In this document: piece by piece, positions 12,894-15,918 of the stretch
Layout of the letters: the number at the start of each line of letters is the position of its first letter
Position numbering within the stretch: the first letter of the stretch is position 1
Source: Hyphomonas sp.
Lineage (GTDB): Bacteria > Pseudomonadota > Alphaproteobacteria > Caulobacterales > Hyphomonadaceae
Direction of reading: 5' to 3'
Length of the DNA: 15,918 nucleotides
Assembly: GCA_024743015.1 (NCBI GenBank)
Contig: JANSXJ010000050.1
Location: forward strand, 1 to 15,918
Program-made: the position numbers and the translations under genes
The notes under the pieces: model-generated
Databases searched by the model: none
Told to the model about the DNA's origin: nothing
Seen by the model: only the letters and a program-made list of their open reading frames with translations

Positions 12894-13418
12894 CTATTGT
12901 CTGGCGTTTCGACGCCCAAGCGCCGCGCGCACGATGTCGCGATGCTTGCTCCTCGACAGGCCGAGAAGCTCGACGGCGACCCCGAATGCCTGGCACAATT
13001 CGCCGCCCTGCTTGGCATCGGCAACCCCGCCGCCGCCCTCGATCAGGTCTGCCAACATCATCGCCAGTTGCGTCAAGTTGCTGACCGGCCTGCCGCTGCG
13101 GCAGGCCTCGCCGAGCTGCTTGCGCGCGGCCAGCGCCGCGCCTTCGATCGCGGCGAGCTGGCGGCAGGTGTCTGACAGGTTTTGACCGATTGGCAGCGCG
13201 CCTTCGAGACCTTCCGAGCCATCCCATCCCAGAGCATTGATCGCCGCCGCCGCCTCCGCGGCCCGCTGCGCGACCAAGTCGAGCGCAGCCAGCTCATCGG
13301 CCGTTGGCATGGGAGGGTTTTCGCGTGTGGCTTCGAAGATCTTGACCGCCCCGCGCAGGTGCACCGGGGCGATCGATGGCACCCGCCGCAGCTTGCGGGC
13401 AAGCTGGTCATCATCCAT
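12894..13418 (-). CDS. 174-aa unknown protein overlapping integrase
   Basis: Start ATG at 13418 (MDDDQLARKLRRVPSIAPVH) overlaps the integrase stop by 8 bases, indicating translational coupling; the frame upstream of it only shadows integrase. The product is Ala-rich and mainly helical: ADELAALDLVAQRAAEAAAA (about 48-67), QLAAIEGAALAARKQLGEAC and LTQLAMMLADLIEGGGG, with a basic C-terminus (RRNARQ). No enzyme motif, HTH, signal peptide or certain membrane helix is seen. Coupling to integrase suggests a role in integration/excision or its control, but this is context only. Confidence 0.7.
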   Translation of the reverse strand: MDDDQLARKLRRVPSIAPVHLRGAVKIFEATRENPPMPTADELAALDLVAQRAAEAAAAINALGWDGSEGLEGALPIGQNLSDTCRQLAAIEGAALAARKQLGEACRSGRPVSNLTQLAMMLADLIEGGGGVADAKQGGELCQAFGVAVELLGLSRSKHRDIVRAALGRRNARQ

Positions 13419-14577
13419 CGCTCCGCGCTCCCAGCTTCGGAGCGACAAATCCGCCCCATGCGTCCACCAGTTGGAAGCGCAGCGCGCGCAGATCGCTGCG
13501 CAGGTATGCCTTTTCGGTCGCGTTGCCGACGCTATGGGCGATCGCCATCTCGGCGACCATGGGCGGAACGCTCGGCATCTCCTCGGCTGCCCAATCACGG
13601 AAACTCGACCGGAATCCATGTACCGTCTCGGCGCGGCCAGCTGCGCGCATATGCTTCGATAGCGACATGTCAGACAGCGGACGCCCTTCGCGCGCAGACG
13701 GGAACACCAGACCAGCCCTGCCGAACTTATCGACCGTAAGGTCGAGGACCGCGATCGCAGCGGGCGAGAGCGTCACAGTATGGGCGAGCTTCGATTTCAT
13801 GATCGAGGCCGGTCGCGACCAGAGCCGCTTGGCCAGATCGATCTGATCCCAGCGGGCAAAGCGGACCTCCTGCGATCGCGCAGCCGTCAAGATCGCGAAC
13901 AGCAGGCCGAGCCGCGCCGCGCTGGCATCCTTGGCCAGCTGCTCGGCGAAAAAGCTCGGCACTTGTGCGTAGGGCATCGCGGCAAAGCCGGTGCCGAGAT
14001 CCTGCTTGGCCAAGCCTTGGCGGATTTCATGCGCCTCCGGCACCGGCTCGCTGCGCCACCCCCGAGACTTTGCGAACTGCAGCACCTGGACAAGCCGCCG
14101 CCTGATCTTGCGTGCTTGGTGCGGCTTCTCGGTCCAAACCGGATCGAGGACCTCGATCAGGTCGGCGGCGCCGATCACGTTCACCCGACGCCGCCCGATC
14201 ACCGGCACCGCGTGCGCGAGCAGTGAAGCGCGGAACGCCTCGCCGGTCTTTTCTTTCCAGCCTTTCGAAAGCTCGGCGTGCGCGAGGTCGACCGCCTGAG
14301 CGAACGTGAGCGGCAAAGCCTTGTGCTTGTCCCGCTCGGCGATCGGGTCCTTGCCCTGCCGGGCGAGCTTTCGCAGGTGCGCGGCCTTGTCGCGCGCTTC
14401 GGCAAGCGTCAGATCCGCGTCGGATCCCAGCCCGATATCGCGGCGCTGCCCGTCGATCTGCAGGCGCAGAACCCACGCACGCGAGCCACTGTGGCGGACG
14501 TGCAAGAGCAGGCCTTGGCCGTCGATATGGCGGCCCGGCTTGGCTGCCTTCACCTGCTTGACTGTGAGCTTTCCCAA
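13411..14577 (-). CDS. int: P4-type tyrosine integrase
   Basis: Catalyses site-specific recombination between the element and the tRNA-Asn 3' end. The 388-aa product has an N-terminal DUF4102 arm-binding domain (LTVKQVKAAKPGRHIDGQGL, then GSRAWVLRLQIDGQRRDIGL), a core-binding domain (about 90-185) and a catalytic domain with Arg234 (TAARSQEVRF), His320 and Arg323 (HGFRSSFRDWA), His348 (IAHSVGN) and nucleophile Tyr358 (EKAYLRSD), so all key residues are present. The start is TTG at 14577; GGGAGG lies about 14 bases upstream, rather far, and no in-frame ATG or GTG gives the conserved N-terminus. The gene lies directly inside attR and is read inward. Confidence 0.96.
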   Translation of the reverse strand: MGKLTVKQVKAAKPGRHIDGQGLLLHVRHSGSRAWVLRLQIDGQRRDIGLGSDADLTLAEARDKAAHLRKLARQGKDPIAERDKHKALPLTFAQAVDLAHAELSKGWKEKTGEAFRASLLAHAVPVIGRRRVNVIGAADLIEVLDPVWTEKPHQARKIRRRLVQVLQFAKSRGWRSEPVPEAHEIRQGLAKQDLGTGFAAMPYAQVPSFFAEQLAKDASAARLGLLFAILTAARSQEVRFARWDQIDLAKRLWSRPASIMKSKLAHTVTLSPAAIAVLDLTVDKFGRAGLVFPSAREGRPLSDMSLSKHMRAAGRAETVHGFRSSFRDWAAEEMPSVPPMVAEMAIAHSVGNATEKAYLRSDLRALRFQLVDAWGGFVAPKLGARSDG

Positions 14578-14596
14578 AGTGGAGCCATCGCCTCCC

Positions 14597-14621
14597 GTCC
14601 AACATTTCGTCCATCATTTGG
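14597..14621 (+). repeat. paired 13-mer sites, candidate integrase arm sites (right)
   Basis: GTCCAACATTTCG (14597-14609) and GTCCATCATTTGG (14609-14621) repeat at a 12-base period. They share seven invariant positions with the left-end pair at 379-403, in the same orientation and with the same period. They lie between the integrase start and its putative -35. Confidence 0.5.
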
Positions 14622-14644
14622 ACGCGGTTAGGGGCGAATGTCAA
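14616..14644 (-). promoter_or_regulatory. candidate integrase promoter
   Basis: TTGACA (14644-14639) and CCAAAT (14621-14616) are 17 bases apart on the minus strand and about 40 bases upstream of the TTG start. Three GAATG words at exact 10-base intervals (14636, 14646, 14656) overlap its -35, and the 13-mer repeats overlap its -10, so integrase could repress itself or be controlled by AlpA here. Confidence 0.4.
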
Positions 14645-14733
14645 TGAATGGCTACGAATGAAATAGTGGAATTTCCCACAGGGTAGCAGGGGCTTATCTC
14701 ATTCGCAGGCCTTCGCGGCAATTCGTCGAAATG

Positions 14734-14749
14734 CCTACTCGGGGAGCCA
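14734..14749 (+). repeat. attR core (16-bp direct repeat, right copy)
   Basis: CCTACTCGGGGAGCCA is identical to the last 16 bases of tRNA-Asn (309-324). The sequence immediately left of it is not tRNA-like, so this is the displaced attachment half-site marking the right boundary of the element. Confidence 0.9.
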
Positions 14750-15083
14750 TTTCTTTCCCGCTTTCTGCATGATGGCAGATAGTTGCCGGGACGATACCCC
14801 ACACCTCCCCACATTCTTCCCCGCGCCGCTTGCCGGGGTTTCGGCAGCGCCGACCGGTTTCGGTACCTTGGGAGGGGTCCGTTCAAGGCTTGTGGTGGCT
14901 TCCCAACAGTCGATCAGCAAGACCTGAACGGGCCACGACGGCGCGGTTGTGCTGCCCGTCAATGTGAACGAATTCTGTCCCCGGTCTACGTATTTCCAAC
15001 GGGGATCGCGTTCAGCCGGGCCTGCAATGACAAGGGGTAAATGAACAGGCAGCGAAACGGTTCAGCAAACAAGGTCAATAAGC
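14750..15083. other. host flank without a convincing gene
   Basis: 334 bases between attR and the HD-GYP gene. A minus-strand frame (14962-14735, 75 codons, TTG start) and a plus-strand frame (14783-15040) stay open, but neither has a good ribosome-binding site or recognisable product. Small inverted repeats (CTGC/GCAG near 14766-14780 and TGCCG/CGGCA near 14829-14845) lack T-runs. This is the DNA that originally followed the tRNA and should contain the promoter of the next gene. Confidence 0.5.
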
Positions 15084-15918
15084 GTGATAAGGCGTATCAA
15101 TCCCGAACAAGCCCGGATCGGAATGTACGTCTGCAGTTTCGGTGGCTCGTTTTTCAGTCATCCCTTCTGGCGCAAGCGCTTCACGCTTACCTCGCAGGCG
15201 GAAGTCGACAGGCTCCGCAATTGCGCGATCCCCTATGTCGAGATCGACGATGAGCTGGGGGTCGGGCCAATCGACGAGGTGGAGCCAGATGCAGACGCTG
15301 AGCCCTATATCGTGCACCGCATCGGCGAAAATCGCGACAAGCGACCGGGTCGGCGCTTCATTCCGGGATCGCGGCTGATCACGCGTGCCGATCGCGTCCA
15401 GCACGCGCGTGCAGTGCGCACGGTATCGCGCGCAAAATCGGTTGTGACGCAGCTGTTTGATTCAGCCCGTCTCGGCAAGGCTGTTCCGGTTGCAGAGGCG
15501 CTGTCGCTGGTCAGGGAAATCGATGGCATGTTCGACCGCGGGGAAAACATGCTGCTTGATGTGATCCGGATGAAGACGGCGGACGAATATACCTACCTGC
15601 ATTCGGTGGCAGTCTGCGCCTTGATGATCAAGCTTGCCCGGCATCTTGGCATGCCCGAGGCTGAAACGCGTGAATGCGGGCTGGCCGGTCTGTTGCACGA
15701 TGTAGGCAAGATGCGGATTCCGGCGCAGGTTCTGCACAAGCAGGGCGCCCTGACCGATGATGAATTCGAACGGGTGAAGTCCCATGCGCAGGAAGGCTTT
15801 CTGATGCTTCAGAATGTTTCGGATCTGCCCGCCGCAGCCGCCGATGTCGCGCGCCTCCACCACGAGAAGATCGATGGATCGGGTTATCCGCTGGGACTTG
15901 CCGGCGAAGATATACCGA
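15084..15918 (+). CDS. DUF3391/HD-GYP domain cyclic-di-GMP phosphodiesterase-like protein (partial, host)
   Basis: The frame is open to the right edge (278 codons seen, no stop). The start GTG at 15084 has AAGG 9-10 bases upstream and there is an in-frame stop at 15042-15044. The N-terminus IRRINPEQARIGMYVCSFGG is a DUF3391 domain, typically fused to HD-GYP; after a linker the HD-GYP domain begins near residue 150 with MKTADEYTYLHSVAVCALMI, then GLLHDVGKMRIP (HD metal ligands) and HHEKIDGSGYPLGL (the GYP motif), at the window end. HD-GYP proteins hydrolyse cyclic di-GMP in the cytoplasm and influence motility and biofilm. It lies outside the element and is ordinary chromosomal sequence. Confidence 0.92.
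   Translation, partial: MIRRINPEQARIGMYVCSFGGSFFSHPFWRKRFTLTSQAEVDRLRNCAIPYVEIDDELGVGPIDEVEPDADAEPYIVHRIGENRDKRPGRRFIPGSRLITRADRVQHARAVRTVSRAKSVVTQLFDSARLGKAVPVAEALSLVREIDGMFDRGENMLLDVIRMKTADEYTYLHSVAVCALMIKLARHLGMPEAETRECGLAGLLHDVGKMRIPAQVLHKQGALTDDEFERVKSHAQEGFLMLQNVSDLPAAAADVARLHHEKIDGSGYPLGLAGEDIP

Larger units (their letters stand above)
309..14749. mobile_element. integrated phage-satellite-like element in tRNA-Asn
   Basis: It is bounded by exact 16-base direct repeats (309-324 and 14734-14749) of the tRNA-Asn 3' end, with a tyrosine integrase gene directly inside the right boundary. The gene set is integrase, AlpA, SF3 helicase, iteron-like origin, HTH protein, HK97-type capsid and prohead protease, S49 peptidase and cargo. 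No large terminase, portal, tail, lysis or CI-like repressor gene is visible. Size and content match a phage satellite better than a full prophage, although a deletion derivative of a prophage is not excluded. Nearly all genes are transcribed leftward, from the integrase end towards the tRNA. Confidence 0.85.

Noticed and set aside
14735..14962. 75-codon minus-strand frame ending in attR
   Set aside because: TTG start without a ribosome-binding site; the C-terminus is created by the tRNA-derived att core, and the product has no recognisable motif.
15462..15863. Minus-strand 133-codon frame at the right edge
   Set aside because: It is antisense to the well-supported HD-GYP coding frame.

Overview
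The window looks like a high-GC alphaproteobacterial chromosome, most likely a sphingomonad (inferred from base composition, codon use and the type of phage genes; no rRNA or other decisive marker is present). It carries one integrated mobile element of about 14.4 kb, inserted at the 3' end of an intact tRNA-Asn gene (250-324). A 16-base copy of the tRNA 3' end recurs at 14734-14749, so the element spans roughly 309-14749. Host DNA remains at the far left (a gene tail and the tRNA promoter) and the far right (the start of a DUF3391/HD-GYP gene running off the window).

Almost every gene of the element is on the minus strand and is described here in transcription order, from high to low coordinates. 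Integration and control: a P4-type tyrosine integrase (14577-13411) overlapping a 174-aa unknown, then an AlpA regulator and two small unknowns joined by TGATG overlaps, leading into a D5/P4-type SF3 helicase (11889-10015). Next is a 456-base non-coding stretch with repeated GGAAGGGT/ACCCTTCC iterons, an AT-rich segment and a terminator-like hairpin, which is a good candidate replication origin. Capsid block: a tandem-HTH protein that may be a small-terminase analogue, a 151-aa unknown, a GC-rich repeat tract, a 196-aa coiled-coil protein, an HK97-type major capsid protein, a divergent HK97 prohead protease, a broken hydrophobic reading frame, a 201-aa unknown, an S49 (SppA/gpC-like) peptidase and a 91-aa unknown. 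Cargo, visibly less GC-rich in part: a HigB-like toxin, a HigA-like XRE antitoxin and a DUF6941 protein in one overlapping operon, then a DUF4238 protein (a domain reported in satellite-borne anti-phage systems) and a 97-aa helical protein ending in a strong terminator that faces the tRNA.

I find no large terminase, portal, tail, lysis or CI-type lysogeny repressor gene. Integrase + AlpA + SF3 helicase/ori + capsid and maturation proteases + defence-type cargo in about 14 kb fits a phage satellite that makes its own capsid shell but must borrow other virion and packaging parts from a helper, comparable to but leaner than capsid-forming PICIs. Further notable signals are matching pairs of 13-base sites near both ends (candidate integrase arm sites) and a 32-base near-perfect direct repeat bracketing the prohead protease gene.
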